Assembly: GCF_000367925.1 (NCBI RefSeq) | Contig: NZ_KB849175.1 | Span: 335,395-399,394 of the forward strand | Direction of reading: 5' to 3' | From: Acinetobacter bohemicus ANC 3994 | GTDB taxonomy: Bacteria > Pseudomonadota > Gammaproteobacteria > Pseudomonadales > Moraxellaceae | DNA: 64,000 bases | Shown here: positions 56,634 through 64,000 of the stretch, piece after piece | Layout of the letters: the number at the start of each line of letters is the position of its first letter | Numbering within the stretch: the stretch's first letter is position 1 | Made by a program: the position numbers and the translations under genes | The notes under the pieces: model-generated | The model's database searches: none | The model's input: only the letters and a program-made list of their open reading frames with translations | What the model was told of the DNA's origin: nothing

Positions 56634-58514
56634 TTAAACAACCAAATCGGCTAAATTGCCTTTTTGTTCCAACCAATGTTTACGGTCAGCTGCGCGTTTT
56701 TTTGCCAACAACTTATCCAGTAAACCCGAAGTAAAATGCGCATCGTCTAAATCGAGCTGCACCAGACGACGCGTGTCTGGATCTAAAGTGGTTTCACGAA
56801 GCTGACTGGCATTCATTTCACCCAAACCTTTAAAGCGGGTGATTTGCGGCGACTTGGTCTTGGCTTTCTTCAGCGTTACTTCTAATTCAGCCTCATCTAA
56901 AGCGTAATGCACATCTTTGCCGTCATCTATACGGAACAAAGGCGGCATGGCCACATATAAATGCCCAGCTTCCACCAAGGTCGGAAAATGTTTGACAAAC
57001 AAGGCGCACAATAAGGTCGCAATATGTAAACCATCCGAGTCAGCATCGGCAAGAATACAAATTTTACCGTAGCGCAATTCTGAAAGATCATCACTGCCCG
57101 GATCTACACCAATGGCAATCGCAATATTATGTACTTCCTGCGAGGCGAGAACTTCATCGGAAGAGACTTCCCATGTATTTAAAATTTTACCGCGAATCGG
57201 CATAATCGCCTGAAAGTTTTTGTCACGTGCTTGTTTGGCTGAACCACCGGCAGAATCCCCTTCCACAATAAACAGTTCAGATTCTTCCAAAGTATGACCA
57301 ACGCAATCGGATAATTTGCCCGGTAACGTAGGTCCTGCCACGATCTTTTTACGCTCTACTTTTTTTGCGGCTTTTAAACGACGACCCGCTTTCGCAATCA
57401 TCAATTCAGCAAGCTGCATCGCAATATCAGAGTTTTGATTCAACCATAGTGCAAAAGCATCTTTGGCAATATTCAATACAATACCCGATGCTTCACGACT
57501 GGAAAGACGTTCTTTGGTTTGCCCCGAAAATTGCGGCTCTTGGAATTTTAATGACAGAATATAATTTACCCCGTCCCAAACATCTTCCGCAGACAATTTT
57601 AAATTACGCGGTAGCAAATTACGCAGTTCACAAAATTCACGCATCGCATCGGTCACACCTGAACGCAAACCATTGACATGCGTACCCCCTTGGGCGGTGG
57701 GAATTAAATTGACATAGCTTTCTTGAACTTGCTCGCCACCTTCAGCATTCCAGCAAATGGCAAATTCAGCACTGGCACGTTCTGCTTCTCCAGTCGCGAC
57801 AAAAGCTGGACATGGAATAATGTCGCGATCCTGCAATTCATCCATCAAGTAATCAACTAGGCCATTTTCAAATTGCCATTCAATTTTTTCGTGATTAATT
57901 TGATCGAAATAAATAATTTGTAAGCCTGCGGCTAACACGGCTTTGGCTTTTAAATTATGTTTTAGCGCTTTTAAGGAAAATTTGGGTGAATCAAAATATT
58001 TGGCATCTGGCCAGAAATGAACAGTGGTTCCTGAAGCGCGTTTCGGTGCTTTACCTTCCAGCACTTCAAGTGGTGAGACAGGTTCACCATGCTCAAAGGC
58101 CATTTGGTAAAGATTACCATGCCGCTGTACAGCAACTTCGACTCGATTGGACAGTGCATTGACCACGGAAATTCCCACTCCATGCAAACCACCAGAAAAT
58201 TGGTAGTTATCGGTGCTGAATTTCCCGCCGGCATGAAGCTTGGTCAGGATAATTTCAATCCCACTTTGGCCATATTCCGGATGGATATCGACGGGCATGC
58301 CACGACCATTATCTTCTACCGCCAAAGAACCATCTTTATACACCGTCACGGTAATTTTATTGGCATGTCCTGCAAGTGCCTCATCCACTGCATTATCAAT
58401 TACTTCTTGTGCCAAATGGTTTGGACGAGTGGTATCGGTATACATGCCGGGACGACGACGTACCGGATCTAAACCAGATAAAACTTCAAGTGATTGAGCC
58501 GTATATTGAGACAC
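56634..58514 (-). CDS. parE: DNA topoisomerase IV subunit B
   Basis: ParE supplies ATPase activity for decatenation of daughter chromosomes. The 626-residue protein has the GHKL ATPase (EVIDNAVDEALAG, DNGRGMPVDIH and GGLHGVGISVVNAL), and the TOPRIM EGDSAGGSA near residue 425. The start is GTG 58514 (VSQYTAQ) with AAGGA 11 nt upstream; the longer frame begins with TTG at 58541. The C-terminal extension typical of GyrB is absent. It follows yqiA by 14 nt. Confidence 0.96.
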   Translation of the reverse strand: MSQYTAQSLEVLSGLDPVRRRPGMYTDTTRPNHLAQEVIDNAVDEALAGHANKITVTVYKDGSLAVEDNGRGMPVDIHPEYGQSGIEIILTKLHAGGKFSTDNYQFSGGLHGVGISVVNALSNRVEVAVQRHGNLYQMAFEHGEPVSPLEVLEGKAPKRASGTTVHFWPDAKYFDSPKFSLKALKHNLKAKAVLAAGLQIIYFDQINHEKIEWQFENGLVDYLMDELQDRDIIPCPAFVATGEAERASAEFAICWNAEGGEQVQESYVNLIPTAQGGTHVNGLRSGVTDAMREFCELRNLLPRNLKLSAEDVWDGVNYILSLKFQEPQFSGQTKERLSSREASGIVLNIAKDAFALWLNQNSDIAMQLAELMIAKAGRRLKAAKKVERKKIVAGPTLPGKLSDCVGHTLEESELFIVEGDSAGGSAKQARDKNFQAIMPIRGKILNTWEVSSDEVLASQEVHNIAIAIGVDPGSDDLSELRYGKICILADADSDGLHIATLLCALFVKHFPTLVEAGHLYVAMPPLFRIDDGKDVHYALDEAELEVTLKKAKTKSPQITRFKGLGEMNASQLRETTLDPDTRRLVQLDLDDAHFTSGLLDKLLAKKRAADRKHWLEQKGNLADLVV

Positions 58515-58528
58515 GTTGTACTGTTTCC

Positions 58529-59104
58529 TTATTTTATACAATCCGATAAAAACTGTAATGCCATCGGTATTTTGTCTGCGAAATTATCCATCGCATGATT
58601 GCCATTCGCTTCAGTCATGATCATCGACTGATGCGCAGCATTGCTATAATAACGCTGTGCTTCACGATAATCTAAAACTTCGTCATCTTGTTGCAGTAAC
58701 ACTAAAATTTTGTCTGCATCTTGCACAAATGGCACAGCCATCTGTTCGAGTTGATCAAGTTGTGTCTGATCCAAAGTCCATTGGGCATTCACCACATAGG
58801 GCAGCTCACTGCCAAATAAATCATGAAATAATTGCCATGGTCGCATAGCCGGATTAATTAAAACAGCAGGCACAGCATGTTTTGCGACCAATTGTGTCGC
58901 ATAAAAACCGCCAAGACTACTGCCAATTAAGACCACTTGATCTAAACATGCAATCATCTCTGAAACGTATGCTAACACCTGTTCTGGTGGCATATTTAAA
59001 TCAGGCAAATGAACATGATGCTGATTTTGACAAAATGCCTGAATGTATTGCCCTTTGATTGATAAAGGACTACTTTGAAATCCATGCAAATAGATGATAT
59101 TCAT
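58529..59104 (-). CDS. yqiA: YqiA/YcfP-type esterase
   Basis: A 191-residue alpha/beta-hydrolase. The N-terminal YLHGFQSSPLSIKG is family-typical, the nucleophile elbow is GSSLGG near residue 63, and a likely catalytic His lies in NGNHAMDNF near the C-terminus. Substrate unknown. The gene immediately precedes parE, a linkage shared with E. coli, where yqiA neighbours parE. Confidence 0.9.
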   Translation of the reverse strand: MNIIYLHGFQSSPLSIKGQYIQAFCQNQHHVHLPDLNMPPEQVLAYVSEMIACLDQVVLIGSSLGGFYATQLVAKHAVPAVLINPAMRPWQLFHDLFGSELPYVVNAQWTLDQTQLDQLEQMAVPFVQDADKILVLLQQDDEVLDYREAQRYYSNAAHQSMIMTEANGNHAMDNFADKIPMALQFLSDCIK

Positions 59105-59349
59105 TGCTTTTTATGACATATTAATCGGTTTAATTTAAGTTATAAAAAATAAGATGCCTAGCGCAACTTTATTTTAATGTGTATATAACAGCAATTGTCA
59201 GACAAAAAAGTGAAAACTTAACGCACATCCTCGTTATTGTAAAAGCTATTCGAGATGAATCATATTAAATTAAAAGCAACGAATTGATAGCGTGAGCTTA
59301 AAAAAAATAAAGTGCCTCAGATGTAGTGCTATAAAAGGGATAGGATAAA

Positions 59350-60681
59350 ATGCCAAGTTTAACACCATTGCATGAAACCTATTGTAAATGGGATCGTACA
59401 CCACCAAGCCAAGCCGATGTATTAGAGGGGCTTGCTCAATTGGTGACGACTCGTTTAGGGGATGTGGTGCAAGACCTTATACAAGAGATTCAACGTGAAA
59501 TTTTGATTAGCTTATTTGGGATGAGCGAACAACGCTCGAAAAAAATACAAAACATTCCCTATATTGACAAATTGTACCAGTTTGCCTACGACACCTTACT
59601 CAATTATGGTCATTATTTACTTGCACCAAGTTTACGTCAAATTATTGAAAAATATCCAAAATTACATGAAAAACCACTGACCCCTGCACTGCATTTTTTA
59701 GTGGGGGCTTTAAACGGGGTGCTGGGTGATTATTTATTAAAATATCAAAACCCGCTTGCGCTTCCGATGGTGATCTACGACCACTATGCTGAACTGCAAA
59801 AAGGTGATCTTTCAGGGCGTGTCGTTATTTTTACCCATGGCTTATGCATGAACCATTTGGAATGGTCAAACCGTCGATACGGGGGCATTGGTGAAAAATT
59901 ATTGGCTCAACGTGACCATAACACCATGCTGTACTTAAACTACAATACTGGACGCCGTATTTCTGCCAATGGTCGCAGCCTTGCCAACACGTTAGAAGAT
60001 TTGATTCAGCGTAACCCTCTGATTACCAGTATTGATTTGATTGGACATAGCATGGGGGGCTTAGTGTTACGCAGCGCCTTATTTTATGGCAAACAAAATA
60101 TGCATCAATGGATGCACTTAACTGAAAATCTAGTCTGCTTAGGTTCACCGCATCATGGTGCTGTTTTAGAACGTTTTGGTTTTATTTTACAGGATCGACT
60201 GGGGCACTTCCCGTTTGTAAAAATCGTCCGACATATTGTGAATATTCGCAGCAATGGCATTCTAGATTTACGTTATGGCAGCGTGCGTGATGATGATTGG
60301 GAACATAATACTGCCCGCATTGGTGGCATGGATGACAATCGCAAACCTGCTCCCCTACCTTCGCATATCAACACCTTTTTGGTTGCAGGCTCTGTTGTCT
60401 ATGAAAATAGGAAAAACCGGCACTTCGACCTATTAGGTGATTATTTAGTCAGTGTTAAAAGTGCGTTAGGAGAACACCCTAATCCACGTTTTCAATTGAA
60501 GCTGCCTGAATCAAATAAAGCCATTTTCTATGGCATCCATCACTTTGAAATTCACTATCATTCCAATGTGGCTGAACAGATTGTGAGATGGTTTTATCCG
60601 CCTCCTGATGCACCAATCAAAGAACAGGTTCATGAGTATAGGATGCAGTTAACAGATTTATCCAACAGTGCGCCAACTTAA
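59350..60681 (+). CDS. Alpha/beta-hydrolase, lipase/esterase-like
   Basis: A 443-residue protein whose N-terminal 120 residues are helical and poorly defined. The catalytic core follows: FTHGLCMNHLEW near residue 160 and the nucleophile elbow GHSMGG near residue 232. The segment LVCLGSPHHGAVLERFG is typical of the PGAP1-like/lipase group. A later His in FYGIHHFEIHYH may complete the triad. No signal peptide. Monocistronic with a terminator at its end. Confidence 0.85.
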   Translation: MPSLTPLHETYCKWDRTPPSQADVLEGLAQLVTTRLGDVVQDLIQEIQREILISLFGMSEQRSKKIQNIPYIDKLYQFAYDTLLNYGHYLLAPSLRQIIEKYPKLHEKPLTPALHFLVGALNGVLGDYLLKYQNPLALPMVIYDHYAELQKGDLSGRVVIFTHGLCMNHLEWSNRRYGGIGEKLLAQRDHNTMLYLNYNTGRRISANGRSLANTLEDLIQRNPLITSIDLIGHSMGGLVLRSALFYGKQNMHQWMHLTENLVCLGSPHHGAVLERFGFILQDRLGHFPFVKIVRHIVNIRSNGILDLRYGSVRDDDWEHNTARIGGMDDNRKPAPLPSHINTFLVAGSVVYENRKNRHFDLLGDYLVSVKSALGEHPNPRFQLKLPESNKAIFYGIHHFEIHYHSNVAEQIVRWFYPPPDAPIKEQVHEYRMQLTDLSNSAPT

Positions 60682-60690
60682 ATGAATCAT

Positions 60691-60718
60691 AAAAAAGCCA
60701 CCTTTTGGTGGCTTTTTT
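60691..60718. terminator. Bidirectional terminator between the lipase gene and dsbB
   Basis: AAAAAAGCCACC (60691-60702) and GGTGGCTTTTTT (60707-60718) around a TTTT loop, with T-runs on both strands. Confidence 0.9.
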
Positions 60719-60730
60719 GGCTGACAATTT

Positions 60731-61255
60731 TTATTTCTTCTTCACTGCTTTAGGCGTAGTCAAAGCATAGTTACGCAATAATTGCCACACACTCACCAAC
60801 ACTAATACGGCAAAAAATAAGAATGACCAGACAGGTAAAGATTGCCCTAAAAAGGTCCAATCAACCACTGCACATTCACCAGAACCGGTTAAAACCTGTT
60901 GGAAAACCGATTTTAATGGCAAGGTATTGAGCCAATAATCTAAGCCCGGACCGCAGCTCGGCACTTGATCAGGTGGCAAGTTTTGCAGCCAAACATGACG
61001 TGCGGCCACACCTGCCGACCAAAGAATAGACAGCGTTCCCAAAAAGGCATAAACGCGTTTTCCAGCATTTGAACTTGGGTTATGAATAAAGGCCAGCAAA
61101 GAAATAAGCCCTAAACCAATTAATCCAATGCGCTGAAAGACACAGAGTGGACAAGGCTCAAGACCTTGTACATGTTCTAAATACAACGCAAAAGCCATAC
61201 CAATCACGCTGGCTAAAAATAAAAAACCACTTACGAAGCGATAACGCCATTGCAT
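60731..61255 (-). CDS. dsbB: Disulfide bond formation protein B
   Basis: DsbB reoxidises DsbA and passes electrons to ubiquinone. The 174-residue protein has four transmembrane helices and both cysteine pairs: CPLC near residue 38 in the first periplasmic loop, and PSCGPGLDYW with GSGECAV in the second. It starts 18 nt after gshA, so disulfide formation and glutathione synthesis are transcribed together here. Confidence 0.95.
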   Translation of the reverse strand: MQWRYRFVSGFLFLASVIGMAFALYLEHVQGLEPCPLCVFQRIGLIGLGLISLLAFIHNPSSNAGKRVYAFLGTLSILWSAGVAARHVWLQNLPPDQVPSCGPGLDYWLNTLPLKSVFQQVLTGSGECAVVDWTFLGQSLPVWSFLFFAVLVLVSVWQLLRNYALTTPKAVKKK

Positions 61256-61273
61256 GGCAAATCCTCTTAATTT

Positions 61274-62851
61274 TTATCGATAATCAGCAAGATATTGCTC
61301 AAAACTGAGGCTGCTATCTTGTTCAAGTTGCTGTTGTTGTTGCAATGACTGCACAGCTAAATCATCAAAATATGACAATGTATCTGGGCTTAATGGATGT
61401 TGCTCATAGCTCATGGCATGTTGTTGTGCCATCAAACTACCAAAGCCCCATGTACCGCCATTTTCTAACGTATCGGCAATCACTTGTGCAGACAGCGTTT
61501 CATCTACTTCATCAATACGTTTAAGCATCAACGCTAAGGCAGCTGAATACAGATTTGTGCTATAGGTTGCGTCCAGTAAATCAGCCAAAGGTTGCATGGT
61601 GATGACTTGCATGCGGCTCCATGCTTCAATCGGATGTTCACCTGTCGCATCTATAATAGATGCATTGGGTGCACGACCACGATTGACCACTTCCGCTTGA
61701 TTACGCTCAATCTGCAATTGTTCTTTGTCTAATAAATCGGGGCTATCTTGCAATAAACAATGCAGTGCTAACACTTCCAAAAATGCCGCGGTATTTTCAT
61801 CGATGCCAATTGAACTGTATGGATTGACATCCACGGCACGTAATTCAACATAACCAATGCCACGATTTTCAAGCGCTTGCGATGGTGTTTCACCCGCTTT
61901 AGGCACTTGTTTCGGACGCACTAAACTATAGTATTCATTTTCAATTTGTAGCACATGATCATTAATTTGAATCGGCTCACCCTGTTCATCGGTTAAACCT
62001 AAATGACTAAACGGTGCATAAGGCGTTTTGACCGCTTTCTGTAAACCTTCTAAATAACCCGACATGGTATTGTAGTGAATACCCAACTGTTTCTGCGCTG
62101 AATTTTGATAGCCAAAATTGCCCATGCGTAATGCTGTGGCATAAGGCAAAAACAATGTGCCTTTGAGTAAAGGCAATAAGTGATGCTCGCGCCCAGTCAT
62201 AAAACACTGACATACCGAAGGACTTGCGCCAACCAAGAACATCACCAATGGAGTTAAACGAATAAAATTACGAATTAAAGCAAAATAACGATGACTACGA
62301 TAATCCTGTAAGCTCAAACTTTTTAAAGCCTCATCGCTCTCATGCTGTTGCAGTGCTTCAAAGACTTGATCAGGGAAAGATAAATTATAATGCACCCCTG
62401 AAATAGTCTGCATGCGACGACCATAACGCACGCCTAAACCATGACGATACAAGGTCTTAAAGCGACCAACATTCGACGTTCCATATTGAGCTAAACGAAT
62501 GTTTTCTTCCTCATCATCCAGCATACACGGCATCGACAACGGCCAGAGCTTTTCACCATTTTCTAAATGACGATGTGCAATCGCATGAATATCGGCTAAA
62601 TAATGTAATGCTTTTTTAATGCTGTCTTGTGGAGGGGTAATAAACTCCATCAAGGCTTCAGAATAGTCCGTGGTAATGTGCGGATGTGTTAAAGCCGACC
62701 CGAGTGTTTTTGGATGCAATGCTTGCGATAAAAAACCATTACTTTGCATACGCAGGCTTTCACGCTCAATACCGCGCAACATGCCTTTAAACAGCGAAGA
62801 ATCCACCCAAGTTGGCAATACAACGTGAGAGGTCGATTCGGGTTGACTCAT
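61274..62851 (-). CDS. gshA: Glutamate--cysteine ligase (proteobacterial type)
   Basis: GshA catalyses the first and rate-limiting step of glutathione synthesis. The 525-residue single-domain protein belongs to the gamma-proteobacterial class: MLRGIERESLRM at the N-terminus binds metal and substrate, TTDYSEALMEFITPP and GVHYNLSFPD form the active site, and YVELRAVDVNPYSSIGI is another conserved block. It is first in a gshA-dsbB pair. Confidence 0.96.
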   Translation of the reverse strand: MSQPESTSHVVLPTWVDSSLFKGMLRGIERESLRMQSNGFLSQALHPKTLGSALTHPHITTDYSEALMEFITPPQDSIKKALHYLADIHAIAHRHLENGEKLWPLSMPCMLDDEEENIRLAQYGTSNVGRFKTLYRHGLGVRYGRRMQTISGVHYNLSFPDQVFEALQQHESDEALKSLSLQDYRSHRYFALIRNFIRLTPLVMFLVGASPSVCQCFMTGREHHLLPLLKGTLFLPYATALRMGNFGYQNSAQKQLGIHYNTMSGYLEGLQKAVKTPYAPFSHLGLTDEQGEPIQINDHVLQIENEYYSLVRPKQVPKAGETPSQALENRGIGYVELRAVDVNPYSSIGIDENTAAFLEVLALHCLLQDSPDLLDKEQLQIERNQAEVVNRGRAPNASIIDATGEHPIEAWSRMQVITMQPLADLLDATYSTNLYSAALALMLKRIDEVDETLSAQVIADTLENGGTWGFGSLMAQQHAMSYEQHPLSPDTLSYFDDLAVQSLQQQQQLEQDSSLSFEQYLADYR

Positions 62852-63063
62852 TACAATCTCGCTTATCGGAAGATAACTACTAAAATAAAATCATTAGTTT
62901 ATAGCAGTATAACGTGATTTGGGACTGTCACATGATCTGCTATATATTTTTCAAGTAAACCGTCAACTATATTTCTGGCAAATTTTTATCACAAAGTTAC
63001 TCTACAAGACATCTAAATTTTGTGATTGTATTGCATAATAAGTGCTAAAGAATTGTAAATATT

Positions 63064-63603
63064 ATGAATTATTCAGATATTTTGGACTTTTGGTTTCATC
63101 CAGACACTCAAGCCTACTGGTTTGCAAAAAATGATGATTTTGATGGATTAATTCATCAAAAGTTTCAGGACATACATCATCAAGCTGCACAAGCCGAACT
63201 CTGGTCTTGGCGTAAAAGCGCTGAAGGTCGCTTAGCTGAAGTAATCATACTGGATCAATTTTCGCGTAATTTGTTTCGTGATCAGGCACACGCCTTTGCC
63301 CAAGATGCTTTAGCCTTGGCACTGGCCCAACAAGCCATTGACCTAGGTGTAGATCAGCACTTAAATCCAGAACAACGTGCTTTTTTATATATGCCCTTTA
63401 TGCACAGTGAATCGAAATTGATCCACGAATTTGGGTTAAAATTGTTTCAACAATTAGGCCAGCCTATAGGTCTCGATTATGAAAAAAAGCATAAAGTCAT
63501 TATTGATCGTTTCGGGCGCTATCCGCATCGTAACCAAATTTTGGCGCGTACCTCGACCGCAGAAGAACTCGAATTTTTAACGCAACCCAATAGTCGTTTT
63601 TAA
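63064..63603 (+). CDS. DUF924 (YbfF-like/TPR-fold) family protein
   Basis: A 179-residue soluble protein that matches DUF924: ILDFWFHPDTQAYWFAKNDDFD at the start, LILDQFSRNLFRD-like centre (VIILDQFSRNLFRD), FLYMPFMHSE and a terminal RFGRYPHRN block. The fold is helical, TPR-like. Cellular role not established. It precedes a lipoprotein gene by 51 nt. Confidence 0.88.
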   Translation: MNYSDILDFWFHPDTQAYWFAKNDDFDGLIHQKFQDIHHQAAQAELWSWRKSAEGRLAEVIILDQFSRNLFRDQAHAFAQDALALALAQQAIDLGVDQHLNPEQRAFLYMPFMHSESKLIHEFGLKLFQQLGQPIGLDYEKKHKVIIDRFGRYPHRNQILARTSTAEELEFLTQPNSRF

Positions 63604-63654
63604 GTATTTATTGTGCCCCCTCCCTTGCACAGTAAATCAGTATGGAGGTTTAAC

Positions 63655-64000
63655 ATGAAGAATAACTTTATCGGTCTGAGCATGGGACTCGCCATTGCCC
63701 TCTCTGGCTGTGCCATGACGCCTTCAAAACCCCTGACTTTTGACCAACTCGGTCAATTCAGTAACACACCTTTGAATGCCCAATCCTATCGCATCAGTTT
63801 TCAGGCCCGTCCCAATATGAGTTTTGGTACAGCGGAAGAAATTACCTTGGTTAAAGCCGCGCAAACCACACTACAAAACGGATTTCGCTATTTTAAAGTG
63901 CTGAATGATCCGAGCAATATCAACCAACCACCCCGCAAAGCGGTGGTCTATCCAACCCCAATGTACGCGCCATACGGTTATTATCGTCGTTACCCAGGTT
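63655..64000 (+). CDS. Lipoprotein, CC0125/CC1285-like (3' end beyond the window)
   Basis: ATG 63655 is preceded by GGAGG (63644-63648). The signal peptide ends in the lipobox LSGC (Cys near residue 19), so the product should be a lipoprotein. The mature start YRISFQARPNMSFGTAEEITLVKAAQTT fits the CC0125/CC1285 family. Residues near the window edge are rich in Tyr and Pro (MYAPYGYYRR). The frame is still open at 64000. Confidence 0.75.
   Translation, partial: MKNNFIGLSMGLAIALSGCAMTPSKPLTFDQLGQFSNTPLNAQSYRISFQARPNMSFGTAEEITLVKAAQTTLQNGFRYFKVLNDPSNINQPPRKAVVYPTPMYAPYGYYRRYPG

Overview
The window looks like a chromosomal segment of an Acinetobacter (Moraxellaceae). The evidence is the AT-rich sequence, Acinetobacter-like LpxC, FtsZ, ParE and MurG sequences, pyrE divergent from a crc-type gene, and the order murG-murC-ddl-ftsQ-ftsA-ftsZ-lpxC-dciA. 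Genus is confident; species cannot be read from this sequence.

Layout. 1-608 is the 3' end of a porin-like outer-membrane protein gene. 663-4364 is a glmM-pdxH-recJ operon on the minus strand, then guaB, a stand-alone flavodiiron-type metallo-beta-lactamase protein, and a TMEM165/GDT1 cation transporter preceded by a recognisable yybP-ykoY (Mn2+) riboswitch. 8094-12763 is aceE-aceF (pyruvate dehydrogenase E1 and a three-lipoyl E2). 13045-14277 holds a divergent M23 peptidase and a DUF721/DciA gene. 14375-22488 is the distal part of the division and cell-wall cluster with lpxC. gshB and a small DUF3565 gene follow.

24094-44124 is the striking part: about 20 kb, six genes on one strand, all encoding exported proteins built from DUF11-type beta-sandwich repeats. 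Three are paralogues of about 890-907 residues, one is about 1640 residues with Calx-beta and SdrD-type domains, one is a 164-residue single-domain protein, and the last is 2034 residues and seems to end in an outer-membrane beta-barrel. Shared N- and C-terminal modules and Ca-binding-type loops at matching positions suggest a co-assembled surface structure. I know of no described system with this make-up.

44681-64000 returns to housekeeping and accessory genes: pyrE, crc, and directly after crc an unannotated RNA gene rich in GGA motifs with the look of a CsrA/RsmA-sequestering RNA. Then come an ArsC-like reductase, a DUF2147 protein, azoR, a diguanylate cyclase, an ankyrin-transporter-dsbD-GST operon, an HPF-type ribosome factor, a Tsx-like channel, a GNAT enzyme, yqiA-parE, a lipase, gshA-dsbB, a DUF924 protein and the start of a lipoprotein gene.

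Functional themes: envelope building (glmM, lpxC, mur/ddl/fts, the surface-protein locus), thiol and disulfide metabolism (gshA, gshB, dsbB, dsbD, GST), and post-transcriptional or metal regulation (crc, the GGA-rich RNA, the Mn riboswitch). No tRNA, rRNA, CRISPR array, prophage or intact insertion sequence was seen. Several genes use GTG starts or internal starts, so the coordinates given here are sometimes shorter than the longest open frame.
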